Shown: positions 18,725-28,580, numbered from the stretch's first letter. The stretch: 64,000 bases of DNA from Magnetospirillum sp. UT-4 (GCF_902729435.1 NZ_LR746522.1:72684-136683), one strand, 5' to 3'. Notes: generated from the letters alone by a model not told the origin. Translations and numbers: made by a program.

Positions 18725-19975
18725 ATGGTACCGCCTCCCGCCGAACAGAACCGGGTGACCAGCCAGGAGAACCTGCTGCTGGACTACCTGCAGCGTCTCG
18801 AGCGCCACCGCTCCGAGCGCCGCGCGGTGCACCTCCACATCTCCAGCCTGTTGGTGCAGAACCGGCGCGAGCAGCACATGCGCATCGCCCACGGCACCTT
18901 CGAGAACCTGGTCAAGATGCTGCAGGCCCAGGTGTTCAACCTGGCCAGCGGCGACATGATGATCGTCTACAAGGCGCAGGCCCAGGACGAGCTGGAATCG
19001 GCCATCGTCAAGCTGCGCTTCCTGTTCTCCGACGACCCCCTGATCCTCGACGAGGAGACCGGCGAGCGGCCGTTCTGCACCTGGTACGACCTTGATCGCG
19101 AATACGACGTGCTGGTGGCGCTGGCGCAAAAACTGCTGGCCGAGGAACAGGCGCGCCGCCGTGCCGAGATGGAAAAGGCGACCGCCGCCCAGCGCGCTGC
19201 CGACAAGCCCAAGGGCATGCCGTTCACGCCGGAGCTGCTGGCCAAGATGGAGGCCAATCTGGGCCAGGCCGACCTGTCCAACCTGATGCGCCGCCAGGCG
19301 GTGTGCGCGGTGGTGGGCAAGGCCTCGCCGCAGCCGGTGTTCCACGAGCTGTTCATCTCCATCTCCGACCTGCGCCAGGCGCTGATCCCCAACGTCAACC
19401 TCAATTCCAGCCCGTGGCTGTTCCAGGAGCTGACCGAGACCCTGGACAAGCGCGTGCTGTCGCTGCTGAACAAGCACGACGACCGCACCCTGGAAGGCGA
19501 CATCAGCATCAACCTCAACGTCTCGACCATCCTGTCGCCGGAATTCCTCACCTTCGACGACAACGTCAAGGCGGCCATGCGCGGCACCATCGTGCTGGAA
19601 CTGCAGAAGGTCGACATCTTCGGCGACCTCAGCGCCTACATGTTCGCCCGCGACTTCGCCCACGACCGCGGCTACCGCATCTGCGTCGACGGCCTCAACT
19701 ACGCCATGCTGCGCTACGTCGATCGCGAGCGGCTGGGGGCCGACCTGATCAAGCTGATCTGGGACGACGTCCTGACCCGGCAGCCCGACCAGACCGCCGA
19801 GGTGCTCAAGCGCATCGGCGTCACCCGCATCATCCTGTCGCGCTGCGACACCCCCACCGCCATCGAGTTCGGCCAGAGCATGGGCATCACCCTGTTCCAG
19901 GGCCGCTATGTGGAATCCGAGCTGCTCAACAGCATGCGCCAGAAGGGCATCGGCCGCGCCCGGCCGCGGCGATAA
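18725..19975 (+). CDS. Decayed GGDEF-EAL protein, paralogue 2
   Basis: A 416-residue paralogue of the preceding gene, 14 bases downstream, with its own GGGGGAC ribosome binding site. The same blocks are in the same order: VHLHISSL (35-42), LASGDMMIV (73-81) at the GGDEF position, a charged helix (about 135-165), and RRQA (189-192). ELFIS (208-212), SINLNVS (261-267), LELQKVD (291-297) and VDGL (321-324) follow, then Lys343 and FQG (391-393). The catalytic Asp pair is missing. Unlike paralogue 1 it lacks the Cys-rich tail and ends RARPRR. Tandem duplication and divergence is the simplest origin; the two may form a heterodimer. Confidence 0.8.
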   Translation: MVPPPAEQNRVTSQENLLLDYLQRLERHRSERRAVHLHISSLLVQNRREQHMRIAHGTFENLVKMLQAQVFNLASGDMMIVYKAQAQDELESAIVKLRFLFSDDPLILDEETGERPFCTWYDLDREYDVLVALAQKLLAEEQARRRAEMEKATAAQRAADKPKGMPFTPELLAKMEANLGQADLSNLMRRQAVCAVVGKASPQPVFHELFISISDLRQALIPNVNLNSSPWLFQELTETLDKRVLSLLNKHDDRTLEGDISINLNVSTILSPEFLTFDDNVKAAMRGTIVLELQKVDIFGDLSAYMFARDFAHDRGYRICVDGLNYAMLRYVDRERLGADLIKLIWDDVLTRQPDQTAEVLKRIGVTRIILSRCDTPTAIEFGQSMGITLFQGRYVESELLNSMRQKGIGRARPRR

Positions 19976-19999
19976 TTTTTTCGGGCGATAATTTTTTCG
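19968..19999 (+). repeat. Perfect 16-base tandem duplication at a gene end
   Basis: GGCGATAATTTTTTCG occurs twice without spacing, the first copy spanning the TAA stop of the second EAL-like gene. Each copy ends in six Ts behind a GC-rich region, so it may also act as a doubled terminator tail. Confidence 0.8.
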
Positions 20000-20052
20000 C
20001 CGTCACCGGAGATCGGCGGTATCGGCCGCCGCCAGTCCTTCCGCCGGGCTTC

Positions 20053-21000
20053 CTACAGCCCGAACCTTTCGGCGAATTCCCGGGCTTCCCGCTTGGTCAG
20101 GCCGTAGCCGCCGGCATCGGCCAGGCCGGCCTTGCCGGCCAGCATGTCCTTGAGCAGCCCCAGCTCCATGCGCGACAGCCGCGCCGACTCGAGCTGATAG
20201 TCGCGGAAGGCCTCGGCGGTGACCGGCACCCACTGCTCCAGCAGCTCCAGGATCTTCTCGGCGTAGATGCGGATCTCGTACTGGGCGTGGCGGTCGGCGC
20301 GCAGGCGCAGGAAGTGCATCAGATTGTGCAGGTTGGTCTGCCAGTACATCTGGGTATAGGTGGACAGCGGCAGGCCGATGCGCGCCAGCTCGCGGGCGAT
20401 GCCGTCGCCCTCCGGGTCGATGGCGTCGCCGTTCTCGTCGGCGTTCAGCAAGGTGTGGTAGCTGGCGAAATTGGCCAGGGCGTCGCGCTTCATCATCTCC
20501 AGCACCCGGGCGGCGCGTTCCGGCGTCAAGGTCTCGCCGCGGCCCTGCTTGTTGTCGCTGGATTGCACCGCCAGCTGCGACGGCTCGGGCAGATAGAACT
20601 CGTCGGGCATGATGGAATAGCGCGCCGAATATTCGTTCAGGGAGGCGGTGCGGTGCCGCACCCACTGGCGCATGACGAAGATGGGCAGCTTGACGTGCAG
20701 CTTGATGACGCAGCCCTCGAACGGGCTGGTGTGGAGATGGCGCATCAGGTAGCGCAGCAGGGCGCGGTCGTCGTTCAGGCCCTTGGTGCCCTTGCCGTAG
20801 CTCATGCGCGCCATCTGCAGGATCGACAGATCGTCGCCCATGTAGTCCTTGACCGCGATGAAGCCGTGGTCGAGCACCGGATGGTAGACGTTGACGTGCC
20901 GCTCCATCCCCGGGGCGACCGGACGGAAGGTGGTGGAGGTCTCGCGCAGCGGGGCGTCGGCGGCCTCGGGCGTGGGCTTCTCGTCTTCGGGGGCGGACAT
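20053..21000 (-). CDS. thyX: Flavin-dependent thymidylate synthase ThyX
   Basis: A 315-residue protein with the ThyX signature RHRxxS in VRHRTASLNEYSARYS and the late region YEIRIYAEKILELLEQWVP. It makes dTMP from dUMP with FAD, NADPH and methylene-tetrahydrofolate, replacing ThyA. It is longer than the compact bacterial forms (about 220-250) through an N-terminal extension and an insert near 150, as in other alphaproteobacteria. The ATG is at 21000. No thyA or folA is seen. Confidence 0.96.
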   Translation of the reverse strand: MSAPEDEKPTPEAADAPLRETSTTFRPVAPGMERHVNVYHPVLDHGFIAVKDYMGDDLSILQMARMSYGKGTKGLNDDRALLRYLMRHLHTSPFEGCVIKLHVKLPIFVMRQWVRHRTASLNEYSARYSIMPDEFYLPEPSQLAVQSSDNKQGRGETLTPERAARVLEMMKRDALANFASYHTLLNADENGDAIDPEGDGIARELARIGLPLSTYTQMYWQTNLHNLMHFLRLRADRHAQYEIRIYAEKILELLEQWVPVTAEAFRDYQLESARLSRMELGLLKDMLAGKAGLADAGGYGLTKREAREFAERFGL

Positions 21001-21057
21001 GCGGGACCTCGTGCAGGGGCGGCTGGGTTGCCGCCGAGTTGTAACCGGGAAGCCCGG

Positions 21058-21504
21058 TCAGGTCCAGCCGTAGAGGGCGGCGGCGCGGTCGCGGAAGCGG
21101 GCGACGATGCGCCGCTCGGCCTCGTGCACCGCCAGCCGCGCCAGCGCCTGCAGCATGGGCGAGCGGAAGGCCAGGCGGTATTCCGCCTCGACCCGGCAGC
21201 CGCCGCCGGCGCGGTCGAGGAAGCGCCAGACCAGGTGGAAGCGGCGGAAGGGGCCGTCCTCGGAGGCGATCTCCAGGCTGTCCGGCGGTGCGGCGATGGC
21301 GCGGGTGCGGAAGCTTAAGTCCACCGGCCCGGCGCCGAAATGGTTGTCGACCGCCCGCTCCGCCCCGGCTTGCGACACCACGCGGGCGCTGCGGCACCAC
21401 GGGATGAAGGCCGGATAGCTTTCGATGTCGTCGGCCAGCGCGAACAGCTGCTCGCGGCTATGGCGCGGAAACTCGGCGGCGAACCGTCCGGCCAGCTCGG
21501 GCAC
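21058..21504 (-). CDS. START/COQ10-family protein (RatA-like)
   Basis: A 148-residue polyketide-cyclase-like fold: REQLFALADDIESYPAFIPWC near the start and a C-terminal long helix (MLQALARLAVHEAERRIVARF). The pattern is that of COQ10/RatA proteins, which bind a hydrophobic ligand such as ubiquinone; the name RatA comes from a ribosome-association toxin activity described in E. coli. The GTG start has GAGG upstream and lies eight bases after the stop of the cNMP-binding gene. Ubiquinone chaperoning is the more likely role here. Confidence 0.88.
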   Translation of the reverse strand: MPELAGRFAAEFPRHSREQLFALADDIESYPAFIPWCRSARVVSQAGAERAVDNHFGAGPVDLSFRTRAIAAPPDSLEIASEDGPFRRFHLVWRFLDRAGGGCRVEAEYRLAFRSPMLQALARLAVHEAERRIVARFRDRAAALYGWT

Positions 21505-21512
21505 CGCCAGCC

Positions 21513-21851
21513 TCAGCGGGTCAGGTTGCGGATGTTGCGCACGAAGATGTTGATCAGGCCGCGGATGAACGGATCGGCCTTGGACAGCTTCTCGCGGAAG
21601 GCGTCGCGGCTGATGATGACCACCGACAGATCGGTCTGCGCCTTGGCCGAGGCCATGCGCGGCTGATCGTCCACCAGCGCCATCTCACCGAACAGCTCGC
21701 CCTTGCCCAGGGTCGCCAGCGTCAGGCCGTGCTTGGTGATCTCGACGGTGCCCTCCTGGATCAGGTAGGCGCGATCGCCCGCTTCGCCTTCGTTGAAGAC
21801 CTTCTGTCCGGCGTAGAACACCTTGCGTTCGAGGACCCGTCCCTTCTCCAT
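21513..21851 (-). CDS. Cyclic nucleotide-binding domain protein
   Basis: A 112-residue single cNMP domain: GQKVFNEGEAGDRAYLIQEGTVEIT, then GKGELFGEMALVDDQPRMASAKA, the phosphate-binding cassette of the CRP/PKA family. There is no helix-turn-helix, so it is not itself a DNA-binding regulator. The ATG at 21851 has GGGGAAGAG before it; a longer upstream frame lacks conserved sequence. It is followed closely by the START-domain gene. The ligand (cAMP, cGMP or none) cannot be told. Confidence 0.88.
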   Translation of the reverse strand: MEKGRVLERKVFYAGQKVFNEGEAGDRAYLIQEGTVEITKHGLTLATLGKGELFGEMALVDDQPRMASAKAQTDLSVVIISRDAFREKLSKADPFIRGLINIFVRNIRNLTR

Positions 21852-22022
21852 GGCTCTTCCCCGTGACCGACCTGGAGCAACTTTAAGCACAGATTGCGCC
21901 GGAGTCATCCCCTGCCGTAGTCGGACGCGCGATACGTGCGCGTCGACAGCGCACGGCGGCAGGGCTACACTGCGGTTCATGACAAAACGATTTCAACGCC
22001 TTCCCCCGCGCCGGAGCCGCCG

Positions 22023-22529
22023 GTGAGCCCGCCCGGAGCGGTCGGTGCCGCGGTGCGCGAGCGTCTGCTGCACCGGTTGCGCGCACTGATGGCGCGCACC
22101 GTGGCCAACGGCGCCACGCCCGAGGAGGAATTGTCGGCGGCGCGCATGGCGGCCAAGGTCAGCGCCCAGATCGACACCATGGACGGCGTCGCCGTCGAGC
22201 GCGGCTCGGGTCCCGAATGGGCGCGGGCCGAGCGCGAATCGGAAAGCTACCAGCGGGCGCTGGAGCGCAACACCGCCGAGACCCTGCTGAAGGCGGCGGT
22301 GCAGGAACTGGCGCTGGAGCACGTCAACCGCGTCGCCCCGCCGCGCAAGCGCCTGCCCGGCGAAGTGGTCGAGCGGGTCGGCATCCACGATCTGCTGGAA
22401 CCCTATCTCGGCATGATGCTGGCGGCCAATTCCAGCCGGGTCGGCCGCGCCCTGCTGCGCCAGACCATCGACGAACTGGTTTACGAAGGCGCCCTGCCGC
22501 CGTGGATGGACGTCCCGGCGCAGCGCTGA
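22023..22529 (+). CDS. DUF2786-like protein of unknown function
   Basis: A 168-residue protein. The N-terminal part (LLHRLRALMARTVANGATPEEELSAARMAAKVSAQID) follows the DUF2786 pattern, a short helical module that recurs in phage and genomic proteins of unknown role. The rest is helical and charged, ending ALPPWMDVPAQR. The GTG at 22023 is preferred because GGAG stands six bases before it; the frame stays open to another GTG at 21936. It has no membrane segment. It is convergent with acnA, separated by a palindromic repeat. Confidence 0.65.
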   Translation: MSPPGAVGAAVRERLLHRLRALMARTVANGATPEEELSAARMAAKVSAQIDTMDGVAVERGSGPEWARAERESESYQRALERNTAETLLKAAVQELALEHVNRVAPPRKRLPGEVVERVGIHDLLEPYLGMMLAANSSRVGRALLRQTIDELVYEGALPPWMDVPAQR

Positions 22530-22531
22530 AC

Positions 22532-22616
22532 ATGCTTCGAGACGGCCGCCTGCGGCGGCCTCCTCAGCATGAGGCTCCTCACCCTGAGGAGAGCGCGAAG
22601 CGCTCGTCTCGAAGGG
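22532..22616. repeat. GAGAC/CCTCA palindromic repeat, copy 2
   Basis: Two inverted half-units: CTTCGAGAC, small hairpin, CCTCAGCATGAG, then CTCACCCTGAGGA, small hairpin, GTCTCGAAG. It is in the convergent gap between the DUF2786-like gene and acnA. It is the same family as parts of 7471-7543, 53041-53145 and 58352-58456. Confidence 0.85.
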
Positions 22617-22626
22617 TGCGCCGCAA

Positions 22627-25284
22627 TCATCCGATCAGCCCCCGCAGCACGCAGTGCAGGATGCCGCCGTGGCGGAAATAGTCGATCTCGTCCAGGGTGT
22701 CGATGCGGCACAGGGCGTCGAAGGCGATGGTGGCGCCGTCGCGGTGGCGCACCGTCACCGTCACCGTCATGCCGGGGCGGAGGCCGGCGGCCAGGCCGGT
22801 GATGTCGAAGCTCTCGGTGCCGTCCAGGCCCAGGGTCTTGCGGTCGGTGCCGGCGGGGAATTGCAGCGGCAGCACCCCCATGCCGACCAGGTTGGAGCGG
22901 TGGATGCGCTCATAGCTTTCGGCGATCACCGCCTTGACCCCCAGCAGGGCGGTGCCCTTGGCCGCCCAGTCGCGGGACGAGCCGGTGCCGTATTCCTTGC
23001 CCGCCACCACCACCAGCGGAGTGCCGTGGTCGCCATAGAGCAGGCCGGCATCGTGGATGGCGATGACATCGCCCTCGCCCTTGAAGCGGGTGGCGCCGCC
23101 CTCGATGCCCGGCACCATCTCGTTCCTCAGCCGCACATTGGCGAAGGTGCCGCGGGTCATCACCGCGTCGTGGCCGCGCCGGGCGCCGTAGGAATTGAAC
23201 TCGCCCGGGCTCACCCCGTGCTCGATCAGCCAGCGCCCGGCCGGCGTCGAGGCCTTGATGGTGCCCGCCGGGCTGATGTGGTCGGTGGTGATGGAATCGC
23301 CCAGGATGGCCAGCGGCCGCGCCCCGCTGATGTCGCCGGCGGCGGCGGGCACTTCGCGCGTCATGCCGTCGAAATAGGGCGGCCGGCGGATATAGGTCGA
23401 GCGCGGGTCCCACCCGTAGGTGCGCCCGCCGGCCACCGGTACCGCCCGCCATTCCCCGGTGCCCTCGAACACCTGGGCATAGCGGGTGCGGTAGCTGTCG
23501 GGCGACAGGTGGCGGGCGATGGCGGCCTGGATCTCGGCGCCGGTGGGCCAGATGTCCTTGAGGAACACCGCCCGGCCGTCCGAGCCCGCCCCCAGCGGCT
23601 CGGAGGAGAGATCGACGTTCATGGTGCCGGCGATGGCGTAGGCCACCACCAGCGGCGGCGAGGCCAGGTAGTTGGCCTTGACGTGGGGGCTGATGCGGCC
23701 TTCGAAATTGCGGTTGCCCGACAGCACCGCCGCCACCACCAGGCCCTCGCTGTCGACGGCCTCGGCCACCGGCGGGTCGAGCGGCCCGGAATTGCCGATG
23801 CAGGTGGTGCAGCCGAAGCCGGCGATGGCGAAGCCGAGCTTCTCCAGCGGCTCCAGCAGGCCGGCGGCGCGCAGGTAGTCGGGCACCACCTGGCTGCCCG
23901 GGGCCAGCGAGGTCTTGACCCACGGCCTGGAGGACAGCCCCCGCGCCACCGCCTTCTCGGCCAGCAGGCCGGCAGCCATCATGACGCCGGGATTGGAGGT
24001 GTTGGTGCACGACGTGATGGCGGCGATCACCACGTCGCCGTGGCCGATGGCGCCGCGCCCGTCGGATAGCGGCACCTTGCGGGTGATGTCGGCGTCCGGG
24101 CTCAAGGCCGGCAAGGCGGCGGCGAAACCGGCCCGGGCATCCTTCAGCGCCACCCGGTCCTGCGGCCGCTTCGGCCCGGCCAGCGACGGCTCGACCTCGT
24201 CCAGCACCAGCTCCAGCAGGTCCGAGAACAGCGGCTCGGGCGAGCCCGGCTCGCGCCACAGGCCCTGCGCCTTGGCATAGGCCTCGACCAGCCCCACCTG
24301 ATCCGCATCGCGGCCGGTGAAGGTGAGGTAGCGCACGGTCTCGGCGTCGATGGGGAAGAAACCGCAGGTGGCCCCGTATTCGGGCGCCATGTTGGCGATG
24401 GTCAGGCGGTCGGGCAGCGCCATGGCATCCAGTCCCGGTCCGCAGAATTCCACGAACTTGCCGACCACCCCCTTGGCCCGCAGCATCTGGGTCACGGTCA
24501 GCACCAGATCGGTGGCGGTCACCCCCTCCTTCAGCGCCCCGGTCAGGCGGAAGCCCACCACCTCGGGAATCAGCATGGAGATGGGCTGGCCCAGCATGGC
24601 CGCCTCGGCCTCGATGCCGCCCACCCCCCAGCCCAGCACGCCCAGGCCATTGACCATGGTGGTGTGGGAATCGGTGCCGACCAGGGTGTCGGGGTACGCG
24701 AGGCCGTCCTTGCTCCACACCACCCGGGCCAGGTACTCGCAATTGACCTGGTGGCAGATGCCGGTGCCCGGCGGCACCACCCGGAAATTGTCGAAGGCGG
24801 TCTGGCCCCATTTCAGGAAGGCGTAGCGCTCGGCGTTGCGGCGGAACTCGGTCTCCATGTTGCGGGCCAGGGCGTCGGGGGTGCCCCAGACATCCACCGT
24901 GACCGAATGGTCGATGACCAGATCCACCGGCGACAACGGGTTGACCCGCGCCGGATCGCCCCCCAGCGCCGCCACCGCGTCGCGCATGGCGGCCAGATCG
25001 ACCACCGCCGGCACCCCGGTGAAATCCTGCATCAGCACCCGGGCGGGACGGAAGGCGATCTCGCGCCCGGCCCGGCCGCGATCCTCCAGCCAGCCGGCCA
25101 TGGCGCGGACGTCGGCGGCGGTAACGCTGCGCCCGTCCAGGTGCCGCAGCAAATTCTCCAGCAGCACCTTCAGCGACACCGGCAGCCGGGACAGATCCCC
25201 CAGCCCGGCCGCCTCGATGCTGTGATAGTCCCAGGTGACGGTGCCGACGGTCAGGGCGCGGCGCGTGTCGAGGGTCTCGGACAT
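22627..25284 (-). CDS. acnA: Aconitate hydratase A
   Basis: An 885-residue AcnA/IRP-type aconitase. The cluster ligands are in [11 protein letters not shown] and [12 protein letters not shown], and the C-terminal swivel domain contains [15 protein letters not shown]. It interconverts citrate and isocitrate through a 4Fe-4S cluster. It begins [14 protein letters not shown] at 25284; an upstream in-frame start would add a non-conserved leader. AcnB lies just upstream on the same strand but behind its own terminator, so the two enzymes are separately transcribed. Confidence 0.96.
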   Translation of the reverse strand: MSETLDTRRALTVGTVTWDYHSIEAAGLGDLSRLPVSLKVLLENLLRHLDGRSVTAADVRAMAGWLEDRGRAGREIAFRPARVLMQDFTGVPAVVDLAAMRDAVAALGGDPARVNPLSPVDLVIDHSVTVDVWGTPDALARNMETEFRRNAERYAFLKWGQTAFDNFRVVPPGTGICHQVNCEYLARVVWSKDGLAYPDTLVGTDSHTTMVNGLGVLGWGVGGIEAEAAMLGQPISMLIPEVVGFRLTGALKEGVTATDLVLTVTQMLRAKGVVGKFVEFCGPGLDAMALPDRLTIANMAPEYGATCGFFPIDAETVRYLTFTGRDADQVGLVEAYAKAQGLWREPGSPEPLFSDLLELVLDEVEPSLAGPKRPQDRVALKDARAGFAAALPALSPDADITRKVPLSDGRGAIGHGDVVIAAITSCTNTSNPGVMMAAGLLAEKAVARGLSSRPWVKTSLAPGSQVVPDYLRAAGLLEPLEKLGFAIAGFGCTTCIGNSGPLDPPVAEAVDSEGLVVAAVLSGNRNFEGRISPHVKANYLASPPLVVAYAIAGTMNVDLSSEPLGAGSDGRAVFLKDIWPTGAEIQAAIARHLSPDSYRTRYAQVFEGTGEWRAVPVAGGRTYGWDPRSTYIRRPPYFDGMTREVPAAAGDISGARPLAILGDSITTDHISPAGTIKASTPAGRWLIEHGVSPGEFNSYGARRGHDAVMTRGTFANVRLRNEMVPGIEGGATRFKGEGDVIAIHDAGLLYGDHGTPLVVVAGKEYGTGSSRDWAAKGTALLGVKAVIAESYERIHRSNLVGMGVLPLQFPAGTDRKTLGLDGTESFDITGLAAGLRPGMTVTVTVRHRDGATIAFDALCRIDTLDEIDYFRHGGILHCVLRGLIG

Positions 25285-25419
25285 GGATGCAGGCTCCCGT
25301 GCAAAGGCGGTCGTCCGTGCCCATGAATGTGGGGAGCGGCGGCGGCGGCTGAAAGCCTCTGCCGCTGCGGCAAAGAAAGGGCTATTCGCGAATCGGCGGG
25401 GAATCCTGAGCATAGTGGA

Positions 25420-25504
25420 CGTCGTCCCCGCGCAGGCGGGGACTCAGGGGTGCACCGCCGGCTCGTCCGCGATTCCTGGGTTCCCGCCTGCGCGGGAACG
25501 ACGG
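25420..25504. repeat. GTCGTCCCCGCGCAGGCGGGG repeat, orientation 1
   Basis: An 85-base element. Its ends are inverted copies of a short GC palindrome (CCCGCGCAGGCGGG). Its reverse complement is nearly identical to 46915-46999. Confidence 0.85.
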
Positions 25505-25550
25505 AGTGCGCTTTCCGAACGACACCCCGCCAATCCGCGACGAACCAAAG

Positions 25551-25581
25551 AAAAACCCCCCGGCGGTGTTCCGCCGGGGGG
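25551..25581 (-). terminator. acnB: Rho-independent terminator of acnB
   Basis: An 11-base-pair GC stem (25556-25566 with 25571-25581) around a four-base loop. On the minus strand it is followed by TTTTTC. Confidence 0.82.
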
Positions 25582-25633
25582 TCAGGTTTGAGCGCTCTTC
25601 TTATTAAACTGCCGGGCCGCCTGCTCTCCCGTC

Positions 25634-25702
25634 GCGTCACCCCCGGGCTTGACCCGGGGTCCATGGCGGCGGGGGGATGCCCGGATCAAGTCCGGGCATG
25701 AC
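25634..25702. repeat. GGGCTTGACCC-type palindromic repeat
   Basis: CCCCGGGCTTGACCCGGGG is followed by a second palindrome (GCCCGGATCAAGTCCGGGC), just after the acnB stop. Related half-units flank the nested block at 7.3-7.7 kb. The rest of the 429-base gap between acnB and acnA holds only the other repeat and the terminator. Confidence 0.75.
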
Positions 25703-25713
25703 GGCCCAATTCC

Positions 25714-28299
25714 TTACACCGTGACCGTCTCCGCCACCGACTGGAAGGCAGGGATCTGGTCGAAGTTCATGTAGCGGTAGATATCGGCGGCCTTGGCGCT
25801 GAGGCTGCCGACCTGTTCGAGGTATTCCGCCGACGTCGGAATCCGGCCCATCAGCGCGCACACCGCCGCCAGCTCGGCCGAGCCGAGATAGACCCTGGTG
25901 TCGATGCCCAAGCGATTGGGGAAGTTGCGGGTGCTGGTGGACATGGCGGTGCTGCCCTTGCGGATCTGGGCCTGGTTGCCCATGCACAGCGAACAGCCGG
26001 GCATCTCCATGCGCGCCCCCGACTTTCCGAGGATGCTGTAATAGCCTTCCTCGGTCAAAATGGTCTGGTCCATCTTGGTGGGCGGCGCGATCCACAGCCG
26101 GGTGGGGATGTCGGACTTGCCCTCCAGCACCTTGGCGGCGGCGCGGAAGTGGCCGATATTGGTCATGCACGAGCCGATGAACACCTCGTCGATGGTGTCG
26201 CCGGCGACCTCGGACAGCAGCTTGACGTCGTCCGGGTCGTTGGGGCAGGCGACGATGGGTTCCTTGATGTCGGCCAGGTCGATCTCGATCACCGCGGCGT
26301 ATTCGGCGTCGGCATCGGGGGCCAGCAGCTTAGGATCGGCGATCCACGCCTGCATGGCCTTGATGCGGCGGCCCAGGGTGCGGGCGTCCTCATACCCTTC
26401 CGCGATCATCCACTTCATCAGGGTGATGTTGGAGCGCATGTACTCGATGATCGGCTCCTGGTTGAGCCGCACGGTGCAGCCGGCGGCCGAGCGCTCGGCC
26501 GAGGCGTCGGTCAGCTCGAACGCCTGCTCGACCTTGAGGTCGGGCAGCCCCTCGATCTCCAGGATGCGGCCCGAGAAGACGTTCTTCTTGCCCTTCTTCT
26601 CGACGGTCAACAGGCCGGCGCGGATGGCGTAGAGCGGGATGGCGTTGACCAGGTCGCGCAAGGTGACGCCGGGCTGCAGGCTGCCCTTGAAGCGCACCAG
26701 CACCGATTCCGGCATGTCCAGCGGCATCACGCCGGTGGCGGCGGCGAAGGCGACCAGGCCCGAGCCGGCCGGGAACGAGATGCCGATGGGGAAGCGGGTG
26801 TGGGAATCGCCCCCCGTTCCCACCGTGTCGGGCAGCAGCAGGCGGTTCAGCCAGGAATGGATGACGCCGTCGCCGGGACGCAGGGCGATGCCGCCGCGGG
26901 TGCTGATGAAGGCCGGCAGCTCCTTGTGGGTCTTGACGTCGACCAGCTTCGGGTACGCGGCGGTGTGGCAGAACGACTGCATCACCAGATCGGCCGAGAA
27001 GCCCAGGCAGGCCAGGTCCTTCAGCTCGTCGCGGGTCATCGGGCCGGTGGTGTCCTGCGACCCCACGGTGGTCATGCGGGGCTCGCAATAGGTGCCGGGG
27101 CGCATGCCCTTGCCCTCGGGCAGGCCGCAGGCGCGGCCGACCATCTTCTGCGCCAGCGAGAAGCCCTTGCCGGTATCGGCCGGCACCGCCGGCAGCCGGA
27201 ACAGGGTGCTGGGCGGGAGGCCCAGGGCCTCGCGCGCCTTGGCGGTCAGGCCGCGGCCGATGATCAGCGGAATGCGGCCGCCGGCCCGGACCTCGTCGAA
27301 GATGACCTCGGACTTGACGGTGAACTCGGCGATCACCTTGCCGTTCTTCAGCGCCTTGCCGTCATAGGGACGCAGCTCGACCACGTCGCCCATGTCCATC
27401 TGGTTGACGTCCAGCTCGATGGGCAGGGCGCCGGCATCCTCCATGGTGTTGTAGAAGATGGGGGCGATCTTGGTGCCCAGGCAGACGCCGCCGAAGCGCT
27501 TGTTGGGGACGAAGGGGATGTCCTCGCCGGTGAACCACAGCACCGAATTGGTGGCCGACTTGCGCGACGAGCCGGTGCCGACCACGTCGCCCACATAGGC
27601 GACCAGATGGCCCTTGGCCCGCAGGTCCTCGAGGAACCGCACCGGGCCGCGCACCCCCGCCTCCTCGGGCTCGATGCCGGGACGCGGGTTCTTCAGCATG
27701 GCCAAGGCGTGCAGCGGGATGTCGGGGCGGCTCCAGGCATCGGGGGCCGGCGACAGATCGTCGGTGTTGGTCTCGCCCGACACCTTGAAGATGGTGACGG
27801 TCAGGCTTTCGGGGACCGCCGGACGGCTGGTGAACCACTCGGCGTCGGCCCACGACTGCAGCACCGCCTTGGCGTTGGCGTTGCCCGTGTCGGCCAGCGC
27901 CTTGACGTCGTGGAAATAGTCGAACATCAGCAGGGTGTTCTTCAGCCCCTGTGCGGCGGCGGCGCCGCAGGTGGCGTCGCCCAGCAGCTCGATCAGCGGG
28001 CTGATGTTGAAGCCGCCCAGCATGGTGCCCAGCAGTTCGGTGGCCTTGACCCGATCGATCAGCGGGCTGGACGCGGTGCCCTTGGCCACTTCGGCGAGGA
28101 AGCCGGCCTTGACCCGGGCGGCATCGTCGACGCCGGCGGGCACCCGGTGAGTGATCAGCTCGACCAGCGCCTGCTCCTCGCCCTTGGGCGGAGTCTTCAG
28201 CAGGGCGACCAGGGATTCGGTCTGCTCGGCCGACAACGGCAGCGGGGGAATGCCAAGGGCGGCGCGTTCGGCGACATGCTGGCGATAGGCTTCAAGCAC
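25714..28299 (-). CDS. acnB: Aconitate hydratase B
   Basis: An 861-residue AcnB with its diagnostic N-terminal HEAT-like domain ([16 protein letters not shown]...), the early swivel ([13 protein letters not shown]) and late cluster motifs [14 protein letters not shown] and [11 protein letters not shown]. It also acts on 2-methyl-cis-aconitate in some bacteria. The GTG start at 28299 has GGAGG seven bases upstream. A terminator at 25551-25581 separates it from acnA. Many alphaproteobacteria have only AcnA, so the second enzyme is notable. Confidence 0.96.
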   Translation of the reverse strand: MLEAYRQHVAERAALGIPPLPLSAEQTESLVALLKTPPKGEEQALVELITHRVPAGVDDAARVKAGFLAEVAKGTASSPLIDRVKATELLGTMLGGFNISPLIELLGDATCGAAAAQGLKNTLLMFDYFHDVKALADTGNANAKAVLQSWADAEWFTSRPAVPESLTVTIFKVSGETNTDDLSPAPDAWSRPDIPLHALAMLKNPRPGIEPEEAGVRGPVRFLEDLRAKGHLVAYVGDVVGTGSSRKSATNSVLWFTGEDIPFVPNKRFGGVCLGTKIAPIFYNTMEDAGALPIELDVNQMDMGDVVELRPYDGKALKNGKVIAEFTVKSEVIFDEVRAGGRIPLIIGRGLTAKAREALGLPPSTLFRLPAVPADTGKGFSLAQKMVGRACGLPEGKGMRPGTYCEPRMTTVGSQDTTGPMTRDELKDLACLGFSADLVMQSFCHTAAYPKLVDVKTHKELPAFISTRGGIALRPGDGVIHSWLNRLLLPDTVGTGGDSHTRFPIGISFPAGSGLVAFAAATGVMPLDMPESVLVRFKGSLQPGVTLRDLVNAIPLYAIRAGLLTVEKKGKKNVFSGRILEIEGLPDLKVEQAFELTDASAERSAAGCTVRLNQEPIIEYMRSNITLMKWMIAEGYEDARTLGRRIKAMQAWIADPKLLAPDADAEYAAVIEIDLADIKEPIVACPNDPDDVKLLSEVAGDTIDEVFIGSCMTNIGHFRAAAKVLEGKSDIPTRLWIAPPTKMDQTILTEEGYYSILGKSGARMEMPGCSLCMGNQAQIRKGSTAMSTSTRNFPNRLGIDTRVYLGSAELAAVCALMGRIPTSAEYLEQVGSLSAKAADIYRYMNFDQIPAFQSVAETVTV

Positions 28300-28456
28300 G
28301 GGACATCCTCCGCGAATACGATCGGAACCGGCGAATATTGGACCGGATGCGCCTGCGCTTACACCACAATTTTCAGGTGGAGTCCAGTGTCGCTATCCGA
28401 ACGGGCGGGGCGCCCCTACCCGAATGCCGGCGCGCGCCCCATATTCCTGCCATAAT

Positions 28457-28580
28457 CCGATGCTTGGATACCGGGATAGACGGCCCCTTTGCCGCCGCCG
28501 GCCCACCCCCCCTTTGCGGGCCGGCGGCCCGGGTCATCAGACGGCCGGTGCGTCCCCCCCGCACCGGCCGTTATTTATTG
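28457..28580 (+). ncRNA. Candidate small RNA with two C-rich-loop hairpins
   Basis: No protein gene uses the plus strand before ccmA here, yet there is a strong plus-strand terminator. The stem is 28541-28551 with 28561-28571 (11 perfect pairs), the loop is GTCCCCCCC, and the tail is TTATTTATT. Just before it is another perfect 11-pair stem, 28494-28504 with 28518-28528, whose loop ACCCCCCCTTTGC is also C-rich. C-rich loops that can pair with Shine-Dalgarno sequences are a feature of several alphaproteobacterial sRNA families (MmgR/alpha-r8 and CcsR types). A weak -10-like CATAAT lies at 28451-28456; the 5' end is a guess. The rest of 28300-28456 holds the acnB upstream region and nothing else I can support. 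Confidence 0.5.

Noticed and set aside
17213-19975. A 920-codon plus-strand open frame across the EAL-like region
   Set aside because: Its first two thirds are a shadow of paralogue 1 in another frame, with Arg/Pro/Gly-rich nonsense. Only the last 416 codons, from the ATG at 18725, are real.
19303-21318. A 671-codon plus-strand frame across the EAL-like and thyX region
   Set aside because: It crosses a real stop, a repeat and an antisense gene and has no recognisable domain.
22910-25324. An 804-codon minus-strand frame within acnA
   Set aside because: It is a GC-bias shadow of acnA, made of Gly/Arg/His-rich sequence without domains.
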